From: DAMCZI01 sp032095175
GTDB lineage: Bacteria > Bacillota > Clostridia > Clostridiales > Caloramatoraceae
Assembly: GCA_032095175.1 (NCBI GenBank)
Contig: DAMCZI010000005.1
Coordinates: forward strand, 86,759-150,758
DNA: 64,000 nucleotides
Direction of reading: 5' to 3'
The position numbers and the translations under genes are program-made. Every line of letters starts with the position of its first letter. The first letter of the stretch is position 1. Below the pieces are notes generated by a model. That model had not been told where the DNA came from, did not search any database, and was given only the letters and a program-made list of their open reading frames with translations. Below are positions 8,399-16,490 of the stretch, piece by piece.

Positions 8399-10024
8399 CT
8401 ACAAAGCTATTTTCTTATTAAATATATCAAATAATTCTTTATCATGGCTAATAACAAATATTATTTTGTTATTTTTAATACTCATAAGTGTTTTTTTCAA
8501 CCAATTAACTCTTTCTTTATCCAAATTTGAAGTTGGCTCATCAAAAAATAATACATCTGGTCGCTTTATTAGATTCTTTATAATAGATATAACTTGTTTA
8601 TCTCCACCGGACAAGGAATCTACTTCCTTGCTCCAATTACTTTTAATAAAAGCATTAAGTTCTTCAGTCAATTCAACACCCATATTAGTTAGACTATTTA
8701 TAAATTCATCAACATTGGAGAAATATGACACTTCATTAAACAAACCGCATAAGCTTTTGTTAATGCCTCTGATATTTTGAGGAATATATGCAATCTTCTC
8801 TCTTCTTAGTTCAACAGTATTAATTTCTTCAATGCTATACTCTTCATTAAAAATAATTTCAGTTTCATCATTATCATATCCTTGTAATACACCAATAAGT
8901 ATTTTTGATAATGTTGTTTTTCCTGAGCCATTGAACCCTATAATCCCTACTATTTCTCCTTTTTCAGCCATAATTTTTACATTATTAAGAACTTTGCTTT
9001 CTTGGTTATATGAGAAACTTATGTTAGCTTTGATATCTTCAATCTCTGAAATAATTCTGCTGCCTTCTTTTCTTTTTTCTAAATTAAGTAATTCTTCCAA
9101 CCTTTTTAATGATGACTTAGTAATTTGAAAATCCTTTCCTAAATCAATATAGTAAGCTATGTTAGCCATTATTGTTACAAAATAACTTGTAATAGTAGTT
9201 AATTGACCAATTGTCATCTTCTTATTAATAACATTATAGCCACCAATAAGAAATACTATTATTTGAAATATTAACGCAAATATACCCTGGGTCATTCCGA
9301 AATTTGCAATAGTTTTTGTATAGTCAAATATGTTTTCAAAATAGTTTTTGAATGCTTCTTTTAAGTTATTATCTTGAACAGAATAGTTCGCCTCTGTAAC
9401 TATTTCTTCCATGTATTCCAACTGATCATTGTAGGATTGAAAAAAAACAGACATTTGTTCTTTAGCTTTTAAGCTTTTTCTGAATATAGGAGCCTTAAAC
9501 CTTTTATATAAATAATAATACAGCGGGCAAATTAAAAGTATAACCAACATCAAACGCAAGTTAATCCTTCCAAGGATATAAACTATTATTGATAATTGAA
9601 CAAACTTTGCCAATATGGAAATAAAATTATCAATAAAAAATCCTACAACTTTAACAACGTCCGAGTTAATTCTTTGGTTTAAATAAGCAGAATTCAATGA
9701 TTTATACTTTTGATATTTTACTTTTCTTAATACTTCAAGCATTTTTTGTTTTATATCAAAGTTTATCGTTTCACTAATTTTGCATGAAGTGCATCTTATA
9801 TAATACTTCAATAATTGGTTTCCAAATCCAATTATAAACAATATACAAATCATTGGTATTATATTTTCAAAATTATTAACTAAAATCAATCTGTCAATAA
9901 ATTTACCGTTTACATATGGGGAAAAAATTTCTAAACCTACACTAATAATAATTAATATCCCCAGAGATAAAATATCAACTTTATACCCTTTTAAAACCTT
10001 AATATATCTTAAATACTTTTTCAT
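8399..10024 (-). CDS. ABC exporter, fused permease and ATPase, lanthipeptide-associated (LanT-like)
   Basis: A 541-residue half-transporter. An N-terminal six-helix exporter domain spans about residues 1-300. The ATPase domain follows with Walker A GFNGSGKTT, signature LSGGDKQV and Walker B VLFFDEPTSNLD with a final H-switch SHD. It has no N-terminal C39 peptidase domain, so it would export but not cleave the leader. I chose the ATG at 10024 because GGGGGA precedes it; an upstream in-frame ATG at 10042 has no site. It is the last gene of the operon, after precursor A1 and a GC-rich hairpin. Export of the modified peptide is the natural role, though immunity is also possible. Confidence 0.85.
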   Translation of the reverse strand: MKKYLRYIKVLKGYKVDILSLGILIIISVGLEIFSPYVNGKFIDRLILVNNFENIIPMICILFIIGFGNQLLKYYIRCTSCKISETINFDIKQKMLEVLRKVKYQKYKSLNSAYLNQRINSDVVKVVGFFIDNFISILAKFVQLSIIVYILGRINLRLMLVILLICPLYYYLYKRFKAPIFRKSLKAKEQMSVFFQSYNDQLEYMEEIVTEANYSVQDNNLKEAFKNYFENIFDYTKTIANFGMTQGIFALIFQIIVFLIGGYNVINKKMTIGQLTTITSYFVTIMANIAYYIDLGKDFQITKSSLKRLEELLNLEKRKEGSRIISEIEDIKANISFSYNQESKVLNNVKIMAEKGEIVGIIGFNGSGKTTLSKILIGVLQGYDNDETEIIFNEEYSIEEINTVELRREKIAYIPQNIRGINKSLCGLFNEVSYFSNVDEFINSLTNMGVELTEELNAFIKSNWSKEVDSLSGGDKQVISIIKNLIKRPDVLFFDEPTSNLDKERVNWLKKTLMSIKNNKIIFVISHDKELFDIFNKKIAL

Positions 10025-10082
10025 AGTATTAGATTCCCCCATTTTTTCTTCAAAATTTTATATAGAATATATAATTAAGTAA

Positions 10083-10111
10083 TAGAGGGGGAATTCGTCT
10101 CTCCCCCTCTA
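10083..10111 (-). promoter_or_regulatory. GC-rich hairpin between precursor A1 and the ABC gene
   Basis: TAGAGGGGG and CCCCCTCTA form a perfect 9-bp stem around an 11-base loop. No T-run follows on the minus strand, so it is more likely a processing or attenuation hairpin that keeps precursor mRNA in excess than a full terminator. The same hairpin is conserved after precursor A2 (13899-13927). Confidence 0.6.
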
Positions 10112-10161
10112 CACAGCCATTCTACTTATTAAGCAATTAATTTCATACTACAATAATAAAT

Positions 10162-10251
10162 TTAAGTACAGTATGTATTGCAATTTTCACAACTATATAA
10201 TGCACATGCAAATAACACAATGAAATACAAGATATAATGTCTTCTTTTCAT
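10162..10251 (-). CDS. Possible 29-residue cysteine-bearing membrane peptide
   Basis: A short frame after precursor A1 encodes a basic start (MKRRHYIL), a hydrophobic helix and a Cys-containing tail (SCENCNTYCT). Its ATG overlaps the stop of a six-codon ORF that itself follows an AGGAG, an arrangement that could give translational coupling. The equivalent place after precursor A2 encodes a similar RR-YIL-F-LLF-CALLICE sequence, but its start is destroyed by a small deletion. Could be an immunity peptide or chance. Confidence 0.3.
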   Translation of the reverse strand: MKRRHYILYFIVLFACALYSCENCNTYCT

Positions 10252-10280
10252 CACTTGTATTTCATTTTCATCTAAAACTC

Positions 10281-10430
10281 CTAGCAATAATTACTAATTG
10301 TTGACCAGAATGTAGTTAAAGTAGTTGTGATTGTGATTGTTGGGAATATCGCAGCTTCTTCATTAGCTATATCTTCTGTTTTTTGAAGTTCTAGAACCTC
10401 TTCCATTTCAAGTGTTTTTTCGTTACTCAT
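10281..10430 (-). CDS. lanA1: Class III lanthipeptide precursor A1
   Basis: A 49-residue peptide behind a very strong GGAGGAGG site. The leader (about residues 1-27) is acidic and contains VLELQ at residues 12-16, matching the conserved hydrophobic-hydrophobic-x-L-Q recognition motif of class III leaders. The core is Thr-rich (FPTITITTT near residues 29-37) and ends FWSTISNYC, where Ser43, Ser46 and Cys49 make the S-x2-S-x2-C pattern that class III enzymes turn into labionin or lanthionine plus Dha. The only Cys is the last residue. It lies between the LanKC gene and the ABC exporter, on the same strand. Confidence 0.9.
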   Translation of the reverse strand: MSNEKTLEMEEVLELQKTEDIANEEAAIFPTITITTTLTTFWSTISNYC

Positions 10431-10464
10431 AATAATCCTCCTCCCCTTTAAAATTTATTTAGAC

Positions 10465-10479
10465 CACTTATATTAAGTG
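10465..10479. promoter_or_regulatory. Conserved palindrome ahead of precursor A1
   Basis: CACTTA-TAT-TAAGTG is a perfect 6-bp inverted repeat 35 bases before the precursor start. The same sequence stands at the same distance before precursor A2 (14271-14285). It may be an operator or an RNA processing hairpin. Confidence 0.45.
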
Positions 10480-10521
10480 AACCAAACAGCAAACAAAAGA
10501 TACATTATATAAGTTATACTT

Positions 10522-13092
10522 TTATATTAAATTTATATTTACAAGTGGCATCCAATTCAGTGGATTCTTCTTTTCAATTCCATCTAAACCTAGTAGTATG
10601 CCTGATGCCCCTGAGAATAAATCTGAAGAAAGTTTATAAGAGTAGCCTCCAGGGCAATATATTCCAGTATTACGCCTTATTAAATATAGCTTTAATCGAT
10701 TAATAACCACATTATCTACTTTATAATTAGTCTGATATCCATGATTATTGGTTATACTGCTTAAGATTAATGTGCTTCCTGCACCATCAAAAAGCCCAAC
10801 CAAATAAAAGCAATTCATCAAGTTAATATTTAGTATATATTCTAATTCTTCATGGAAAATATCTATGCCAAGAACATCATTTAAATACCAAATAGGTACC
10901 GCCATACCTATGCTTCCACCTGATAAATAAGGTAATAGTCTTTTATTGTCATCCAATGTTTGCAATATTTTCAAAGCATCATCTTTTTTAGTTCGCGAAA
11001 AATCACGCTCCAATGTTTTAATACCTAGTTCCAGCCAATGCTTTTCTCGTGTCATGTTATAGGCATGTAATAAAAATAATGCTGCTCCAGACCAGCCATC
11101 TATTAATCCAATAGGTATAGCACTTAAATCAGTAGTTTTTAATTTTTTATTTGCTTTAAAATATTCTTCTATCAACCCAGCTATTGTTAATACTTCATTT
11201 CTATAATCTGGATTTTTCGTTTCAGTAAACATATAGTAAAATGCTAGTCCAATACCTGATAATCCAGATCGGATTGAGATGTCCTCTTTATCATAAGTTC
11301 TTTTACTGGTTTCTAACAGTAACATTGCATCCTTTTTAAATCCTACTTCATACAGAACCGAAGCAATACCTGCCTTCCCAGTAAATAATCCCATCTCAAT
11401 ATCTTTTAATTTATTGTTGCTTAATACATAATTAATCCATTCTATACAAATTGGTGGAATACCACCAGTCCTATACAAGCTAAGTATCGCTCCGAATCCA
11501 CCTGTTAAAACATTATAATTTCCACTTATTGTTTCAAATTGCCTTACATCTCCTGAAATGAGACTTTCCTTCATTGAACAATTTGCTATAATGCCCTGCC
11601 TCAATCCTTTAGCAATTGTATAATATGTTAATTCCTTGTCCTTGTCGATATAGATACCTTTTTCAGTAGATTTTTGAGCAAACTCCTGTAGATGTGAATC
11701 ACACTCATATCCAATAGTTTTTATAAAATTATAGCATTCCCTTCCAAATGTATTCTCTATCCATTCATAATGATATTCTTCAATACTTTCGTCTATCGTA
11801 TGAACAGGAGATAAAGGTAAAAGACAATACTTAGCAATTTGCTTTAAAGCATACCAGTCTCTTTCACTTCTACACTTATGATCCCTTTTTGTAAACCCAG
11901 CAGTGAACATAGAAGGTAATTCATTCTTATTCAATTCACCCGCAGACTCAAAATCTATTAATTTTACATCTAATTCACCATTAACCATAACGTTAGAAGG
12001 TTGAAAATCTCCAATTCCAACATTTCTTTCATGCACACTTTTTAATAACGACTTTAGCTTTGTTATTATTGTAATAACTTTATCTATATATTTAGGCTTG
12101 TCCTGCTCCATATGAAAAGGATAGTTTATGGATATCCATTTTCCAAGATCAATTCCTTCAATATACTCTTCAACTAAGAAGAAATGCTCCCAAACTTGAA
12201 AATAATCTAATACATTAACAACGCCTTCAACACCTGATAGTTTTGATAAATTTTTATATTCTATTTCCAGCCTAGTTACTGCATCATTACCTTCACCATC
12301 TAATCCCACATGTGGGCGAGCCTCTTTTATGACTACATTAATATTATCTTTTTCCCGTATAGCTAAGTATATGCCTCCACCATTAGTAAACCTAAGAGAA
12401 GACTTAATTTTATACTCTTTAAGCTTTGAAGGTTTCAATTGTGTTTCACTATTAGTGGTAACAAAGTTATTTTTAAGTTCCTCTGGTTCCTCAATAAAAG
12501 ATGGTATTCTATAATAAGGAGTCCTTAAATCTGGAACAAGTTTGCCATCAGGATTTTTAATACATAGTGTACCATCATCAGACATCATTTCTTTAAAAGC
12601 TCCATATCTATAGTAAATATTAGTATCTTTCCAACGCTTATCGCTTAAGATATGTGGCCCCTTTTCAAATCTATTTAATGATAATTCTAGGAGTTTAATT
12701 AGCTCTATAAATTGTTCATCTCTTGGATATATAGTAATAAACTTTCCAGAGCTTACCCTATTGCCATTTTTCGAGTTTTTGAACAGTAATGAGCCTTTGT
12801 TTGGTACATGCTTAAAGGATATTTTTTTATCTATTAAAATTTTACTTACAATATCCAGAATTTCTTGTGCATTATTAAGATTTGCACTTATATGTATTTT
12901 CCAACCTTGATCTTGAATAACAATATCTTTATGATTATAATATTTCCAATTACCATGAGAATCCTCCGAAACATACCAATCCTTAGGTAGACCATTCACC
13001 TCATACTGTATATCTGATGAATCTCTATTAGATTTTTCATAAAAATCACTATTATTATTTATGTATTGAAGATATGCCAGGTTGTCTTTCAT
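10522..13092 (-). CDS. lanKC: Class III lanthipeptide synthetase LanKC
   Basis: An 856-residue three-domain enzyme. Residues 1-210 are the N-terminal phospho-Ser/Thr lyase region (SGKFITIYPRD, NIYYRYG). Residues 225-470 are the Ser/Thr kinase-like domain with the ATP lysine in VVIKEA (Lys256), catalytic loop GDFQPSNVMV (Asp362, Asn367) and metal-binding LIDFESAG (Asp380). Residues 510-856 are the LanC-like cyclase, with repeated GLSGIG, GWSGAAL, GASGIL helices. The Cys-Cys-His zinc ligands of class I/II cyclases are absent, as in other LanKC proteins. It should phosphorylate, eliminate and cyclise the precursors. The ATG at 13092 was chosen because GAGGAGGG lies 5 bases upstream. The gene is 45 bases after a small membrane protein gene and 91 bases before precursor A1. 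Confidence 0.95.
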   Translation of the reverse strand: MKDNLAYLQYINNNSDFYEKSNRDSSDIQYEVNGLPKDWYVSEDSHGNWKYYNHKDIVIQDQGWKIHISANLNNAQEILDIVSKILIDKKISFKHVPNKGSLLFKNSKNGNRVSSGKFITIYPRDEQFIELIKLLELSLNRFEKGPHILSDKRWKDTNIYYRYGAFKEMMSDDGTLCIKNPDGKLVPDLRTPYYRIPSFIEEPEELKNNFVTTNSETQLKPSKLKEYKIKSSLRFTNGGGIYLAIREKDNINVVIKEARPHVGLDGEGNDAVTRLEIEYKNLSKLSGVEGVVNVLDYFQVWEHFFLVEEYIEGIDLGKWISINYPFHMEQDKPKYIDKVITIITKLKSLLKSVHERNVGIGDFQPSNVMVNGELDVKLIDFESAGELNKNELPSMFTAGFTKRDHKCRSERDWYALKQIAKYCLLPLSPVHTIDESIEEYHYEWIENTFGRECYNFIKTIGYECDSHLQEFAQKSTEKGIYIDKDKELTYYTIAKGLRQGIIANCSMKESLISGDVRQFETISGNYNVLTGGFGAILSLYRTGGIPPICIEWINYVLSNNKLKDIEMGLFTGKAGIASVLYEVGFKKDAMLLLETSKRTYDKEDISIRSGLSGIGLAFYYMFTETKNPDYRNEVLTIAGLIEEYFKANKKLKTTDLSAIPIGLIDGWSGAALFLLHAYNMTREKHWLELGIKTLERDFSRTKKDDALKILQTLDDNKRLLPYLSGGSIGMAVPIWYLNDVLGIDIFHEELEYILNINLMNCFYLVGLFDGAGSTLILSSITNNHGYQTNYKVDNVVINRLKLYLIRRNTGIYCPGGYSYKLSSDLFSGASGILLGLDGIEKKNPLNWMPLVNINLI

Positions 13093-13137
13093 TTTATCCC
13101 TCCTCATAGATAATACACAATGAATTTTAACTTTATA

Positions 13138-13593
13138 TCAAACTGCCATCAAAAATTTTTGTATTTTTTTAGCTATAGGAAAATATTCCACTAGCATTAT
13201 TAAAATAACAATTAACCTTACAATATGATAACTCACACCAGTTATTGTTTTAGAATTTATAATGTTAACTAAAACAATTAGCGATCCTAAAAATGTAATT
13301 GTTTCAGAAACAAGCACTAACTTGTTGTATCTTCTTTCCTTTATCTTGATGAGAGCATTAACTATGCCAACTATAGCTATAATAGTTATCATTAAGTTAT
13401 AGTTAGCAAATTCCTTTAAGTTAATAATTTTGACAACTACATTACTATCATTAAACAAATTCCCTATAAATTTAAAGTTACCTGACAGCACTACGTAAAA
13501 TATAAAACAGAAGATTATCTCAATTATACATTCAGAGACAGCAATAAATTTCTTATTACTTAATTTGTCAGTTTTAAAATTTGTACTATTCAT
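13138..13593 (-). CDS. Small four-helix membrane protein of the lanthipeptide operon
   Basis: A 151-residue protein with four predicted membrane helices and short loops. The start at 13593 has GGAGG five bases upstream; the longer frame reaching 13662 has no site and would overlap the promoter -35. It is the first intact gene of the operon, 45 bases ahead of lanKC. The family is not recognised. Its position suggests immunity or help in export, which is inference. Confidence 0.65.
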   Translation of the reverse strand: MNSTNFKTDKLSNKKFIAVSECIIEIIFCFIFYVVLSGNFKFIGNLFNDSNVVVKIINLKEFANYNLMITIIAIVGIVNALIKIKERRYNKLVLVSETITFLGSLIVLVNIINSKTITGVSYHIVRLIVILIMLVEYFPIAKKIQKFLMAV

Positions 13594-13633
13594 ACTAACC
13601 TCCAGAATTATTGTTATGTGTTTTATACATTGA

Positions 13634-13662
13634 ACTTTATCATACTTTTTCCCTTTTGTCAA
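13634..13662 (-). promoter_or_regulatory. Promoter of the membrane protein-lanKC-A1-ABC operon
   Basis: On the minus strand TTGACA (13662-13657) is followed after exactly 17 bases by TAAAGT (13639-13634). The predicted transcript starts about 35 bases before the membrane protein gene. Confidence 0.65.
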
Positions 13663-13726
13663 ATATTTACTTTTTTAGAATTGAGTAGAAAATTTTTTAT
13701 AAATTTAATCATTTATAATAGTTAGA

Positions 13727-13778
13727 TGCCAAGTATTATAGGAAATGATATCTATGCCTTTCTATAATACTTGGTACC
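13727..13778. terminator. Hairpin behind the GNAT remnant
   Basis: CCAAGTATTATAG and CTATAATACTTGG form a 13-bp stem separated by about 22 bases. It could end transcription from the A2 precursor unit before the lanKC promoter. The T-run is poor. Confidence 0.5.
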
Positions 13779-13785
13779 TAACTAG

Positions 13786-13852
13786 TTAACAAAACCTTAC
13801 AAACGCAACAGCCACTTCCTTACTACAGAATACAAACCCATTGACTTTATAA
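13786..13852 (-). pseudogene. Fragment of a GNAT gene 3' end
   Basis: The minus-strand translation ends NGFVFCSKEVAVAFVRFC and a stop. It aligns with NGFISCDKGEVVAFVRFD at the end of the intact GNAT gene at 4446-4859. Only about 22 codons survive. It indicates that a segment next to a GNAT gene took part in rearrangement of the lanthipeptide locus. Confidence 0.7.
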
Positions 13853-13898
13853 TCTTTTAGCTATTCCAGGATTATGTATAAAATATAAAATTAAGTAA

Positions 13899-13927
13899 TA
13901 GAGGGGGAATTCGCTTCTCCCCCTCTA
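13899..13927 (-). promoter_or_regulatory. GC-rich hairpin after precursor A2
   Basis: The same 9-bp TAGAGGGGG/CCCCCTCTA stem as at 10083-10111, with two changes confined to the loop. Conservation of the stem in both copies supports a function for the mRNA. Confidence 0.55.
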
Positions 13928-14087
13928 CACAGCCATTTTACTTATTAAGTAATTAAATGCATACTACGATTTTATGTACAAATGTATTGTAAATTTCACA
14001 AATAAGTAATGCACATACAAATAATAAAATGAAACATAAAATATAACGTCTTATTCATCACTTGTATTTCATTTTCACCAAATATTT

Positions 14088-14237
14088 CTAGCAATGATTA
14101 CTAATTGTTGACCAAAATGTAGTTACAGTAGTTGTAATTGTAATTGTTGGAAATACTGCAGCTTCTTCATTAGCTATGTCACTTGTTTTTTGAAGTTCTA
14201 GAACTTCTTCCATTTCAAATATTTTTTCGTTACTCAT
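14088..14237 (-). CDS. lanA2: Class III lanthipeptide precursor A2
   Basis: A second 49-residue precursor, differing from A1 at six residues (T6I, L7F, E19S, I28V, L38V, Y48H). VLELQ is kept at residues 12-16 and the core ends FWSTISNHC with the same S-x2-S-x2-C pattern. Of the 13 codons that differ from A1, seven are synonymous, and in the core only L38V and Y48H change the peptide. That suggests both copies are under selection as peptides. A GGAGGAGG site precedes the ATG. The adjacent lanKC copy is only a remnant, so A2 would depend on the single intact LanKC. Confidence 0.9.
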   Translation of the reverse strand: MSNEKIFEMEEVLELQKTSDIANEEAAVFPTITITTTVTTFWSTISNHC

Positions 14238-14270
14238 GATAATCCTCCTCCCCTTAAAGTTTATTTAGAC

Positions 14271-14285
14271 CACTTATATTAAGTG
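14271..14285. promoter_or_regulatory. Conserved palindrome ahead of precursor A2
   Basis: CACTTA-TAT-TAAGTG, identical to the site before A1 and at almost the same distance (33 bases) from the start. Confidence 0.45.
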
Positions 14286-14319
14286 AACTAAACACTTAAC
14301 AAAAAAACACATTATATAT

Positions 14320-14555
14320 GTCAATCCAATAGATGTAGATATTATTAATTTATAACATCCTCTTCCAAAGGTATTCTCTATCAACTCATAATGATATTTT
14401 TCAATGCTTTCGTCTATTGTTTGAACAGAAGGTAATGGTAAAAGACAATCCTCTGCCATCTGCTTTAAAGCACACCAGTCTCTTTCTCTTCTAGACTTAT
14501 GCCCCGTTTTTGTAAATCCAACAGTAAACATAGAAGGTACTTCATTACTGCATAA
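14320..14555 (-). pseudogene. Remnant of a second lanKC gene
   Basis: About 67 codons within an open frame at 14274-14606 align with residues 390-456 of the intact LanKC, including PSMFT-GFTK, ERDW-ALKQ and TIDESIE-YHYE-IENTFGR. Everything before and after this middle segment is missing: the frame begins with unrelated residues and runs directly into the DNA that precedes precursor A2. It therefore lacks the catalytic loop and the cyclase and cannot be active. Confidence 0.85.
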
Positions 14556-14610
14556 ATAATAGCACAAGCAATCTTTAACAGTAGGAAAAAAGTATTTGAA
14601 TTTCACAAAT

Positions 14611-14639
14611 ATGTTACCATATTTTTACTGCTTTGTCAA
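14611..14639 (-). promoter_or_regulatory. Promoter upstream of the lanKC remnant and precursor A2
   Basis: On the minus strand TTGACA (14639-14634), a 17-base spacer and TAACAT (14616-14611). This would transcribe the remnant and precursor A2, so A2 could still be made. Confidence 0.6.
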
Positions 14640-14708
14640 TTTTTATATTTACGCGATACACTATATTAGTGTCAGGCATCTATAGGTTTAAAAATACCGC
14701 TTATATAT

Positions 14709-14743
14709 CAAAAACAACCATCTATCTATAAATGGTTGTTTAG
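14709..14743. terminator. Hairpin between the lanthipeptide locus and lytTR
   Basis: AACAACCAT and ATGGTTGTT form a 9-bp stem with an A-rich left flank, so the minus strand reads stem then TTTTT. It lies between divergent genes and could block antisense transcription. Confidence 0.4.
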
Positions 14744-14795
14744 GTAAGTAAATACAATTACAATGAGAATGTAATAAGAACGAGGGGGTGATTTA

Positions 14796-15236
14796 TTGAA
14801 GGTAGAGATAGTTTTAAAGCCTGATTTAAAAGAACCGCATATAGTTATTTATACAGATGAAGTAACAAAGGAGATACAGCAAATTGCTGACAGGCTTTCA
14901 AGTTCACAAACTAAAATATTAACTGGGACTAAAGAACAAAAAATATTTTTACTTAATCCTGAAGAGATTTATTGTTTTTATAGTGAAAATCAGAAGGTGT
15001 TTGCAAAAACAGAAAATGGTGCCCTATGTGTTAGGCAAAAGCTATTTGAACTTGAAGAGCTATTTTCCGGGACATCTTTTGTAAGGGCATCTAATTCGTG
15101 TATTGTAAATATAGAAAAAATAAAAAATCTTGAAATCTCTTACACTGGTACAATAGATATTATCTTTAAAAATGGTGATAAGGAATTTGTATCAAGAAGG
15201 TATGTACCAAAAATTAAAAAATATTTAGGAATATGA
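14796..15236 (+). CDS. LytTR-domain DNA-binding transcriptional regulator
   Basis: A 146-residue protein. Residues about 40-146 are a LytTR DNA-binding domain (EEIYCFYSENQKVFAKTENG, FVRASNSCIVNIEKIKNLEIS, FVSRRYVPKIKKYLGI). There is no receiver domain, as in stand-alone LytTR regulators paired with DUF3021 membrane proteins. The start is TTG with GAGGGGG upstream. The next gene begins 9 bases after the stop, so the two form an operon. Such pairs often control their own promoter and a nearby membrane or peptide system. Whether it controls the adjacent lanthipeptide genes is inference. Confidence 0.9.
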   Translation: MKVEIVLKPDLKEPHIVIYTDEVTKEIQQIADRLSSSQTKILTGTKEQKIFLLNPEEIYCFYSENQKVFAKTENGALCVRQKLFELEELFSGTSFVRASNSCIVNIEKIKNLEISYTGTIDIIFKNGDKEFVSRRYVPKIKKYLGI

Positions 15237-15245
15237 GGTGATTTT

Positions 15246-15689
15246 ATGACAATAAAAAAAGCAATATCAAGAGGACTTTTAGGAATACCTATAGGTTTTT
15301 TTATAAGCGGAACAATTGGTCTTGCTATCTCTTTATATGAAAGAAAACTAATTGTTATCCCTAACATAGATGCATCAGTAAATCCACTTACAGCATATGT
15401 AACACAGTATATAGTAAGCGCAATTGTTGGGTTCGTTTTTGCCTCAAGTTCAGCTATATTCGAGGTTGATAGATGGAGCCTAACAAAGCAAACCATTTTA
15501 CATCTGATAATTACATCAGTTGTATTCCTACCTTGTTCTATACTAGCAAGATGGATTGAACCTGATTTATTATCAATAATCATATATTTCTTAGTATTTA
15601 TTTTAATCTACTTTATAATCTGGATTATTCAGTATTCTACATGGAAAAAAAGAATTGAAAAGTTAAATAAAAAACTTCAAAATAGATAA
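15246..15689 (+). CDS. DUF3021 family membrane protein
   Basis: A 147-residue protein with four predicted membrane helices and a basic KKRIEKLNKKLQ tail. The layout and the position directly after a LytTR gene match the DUF3021 family, which is thought to hold or inhibit its LytTR partner at the membrane. A GAGGTGA site precedes the ATG. Confidence 0.8.
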   Translation: MTIKKAISRGLLGIPIGFFISGTIGLAISLYERKLIVIPNIDASVNPLTAYVTQYIVSAIVGFVFASSSAIFEVDRWSLTKQTILHLIITSVVFLPCSILARWIEPDLLSIIIYFLVFILIYFIIWIIQYSTWKKRIEKLNKKLQNR

Positions 15690-15702
15690 GTTTAGAGAAA
15701 AT

Positions 15703-15774
15703 ACCAGGTACATGGCAAGTGACAAATTGGATAACGTTGGATTATCTAATTTGCCACTTGCCATGTGCCTGGTA
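15703..15774. repeat. Palindromic repeat element
   Basis: ACCAGGTACATGGCAAGTG on the left faces CACTTGCCATGTGCCTGGT on the right, with further pairing of CAAATTGGATAAC inside. The arms meet almost at the centre. The CAA-TT-GATAAC core recurs in hairpins at 38403 and 46072. It lies between convergent genes and may also terminate transcription. Confidence 0.65.
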
Positions 15775-15783
15775 CTTTAACAC

Positions 15784-16305
15784 CTAAAAGCTTATTTCTT
15801 CTGTACTCTTTAATTCTACAAACCAATCGCTAAGCACTGTATTATGATGTCTAACTATTTGGGAAGCTGCCAGCATGTCGGTATCATATGTGCTGTGTCC
15901 ATCCTTAACAAGAATTGTACTATACCCCAATCTAAATGCACTTCTACATGTAGTATCAATGCAATATTCAGTTTGAAGCCCTGCAATAACAAGATTCTTA
16001 ATTCCCATGGAATTTAGAACTTCCTGCAGGTTTGTTTCATGGAAAGAGTCTGGAGTATATTTCAAAACAGTTATATCGCCCTTTATAGGAGCTATTCTAG
16101 GATGTATCTTCCATCCTTCCTTACCCTCTAACATAGGCCCGTCCTCTTTTTCTGTATGCTGTATGTAGATAATAGGTGTATTTGAAAGTCTGGCCTTCTC
16201 TATTAGAGAAGATATATTATCGAGAAGTTGCTCTCCCTTGTACACTGGTTCTTCAAATAACTCAACTTGTACATCAATAATAACAAGAGCTGTATTTTTG
16301 TTCAT
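15784..16305 (-). CDS. Isochorismatase-like cysteine hydrolase
   Basis: A 173-residue protein of the isochorismatase/nicotinamidase superfamily. The catalytic Asp is in ALVIIDVQVELF, the Lys in LKYTPDSFHET and the nucleophile Cys in QTEYCIDTTCRSAF, with the usual cis-peptide region GLQTEYC. The start at 16305 has GAGGTG upstream. It hydrolyses an amide or ether bond in a small molecule. The substrate is not identifiable; the missing metal-binding His set argues against a true nicotinamidase. Confidence 0.85.
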   Translation of the reverse strand: MNKNTALVIIDVQVELFEEPVYKGEQLLDNISSLIEKARLSNTPIIYIQHTEKEDGPMLEGKEGWKIHPRIAPIKGDITVLKYTPDSFHETNLQEVLNSMGIKNLVIAGLQTEYCIDTTCRSAFRLGYSTILVKDGHSTYDTDMLAASQIVRHHNTVLSDWFVELKSTEEISF

Positions 16306-16490
16306 CTTGCAGCACCTCACTAAAGTATTCTTCTTTTATGCTATATAAGTATTCTTTACTTTTAGCATTAATCCTTCATAATTTTCTAAATAGTTATACA
16401 ATATGTTACATTTATTTAAATAAAATTGCAATATATAAATAAATCGTCCTGTTGAAAGTATACAATCCTTTAATAAAATACTGTAAAAGG

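Noticed and set aside
10281..14237. Possible class I, II or IV lanthipeptide system
   Set aside because: The synthetase has lyase, kinase and LanC-like parts but no zinc ligands in the cyclase, and the leaders carry the class III LQ motif.
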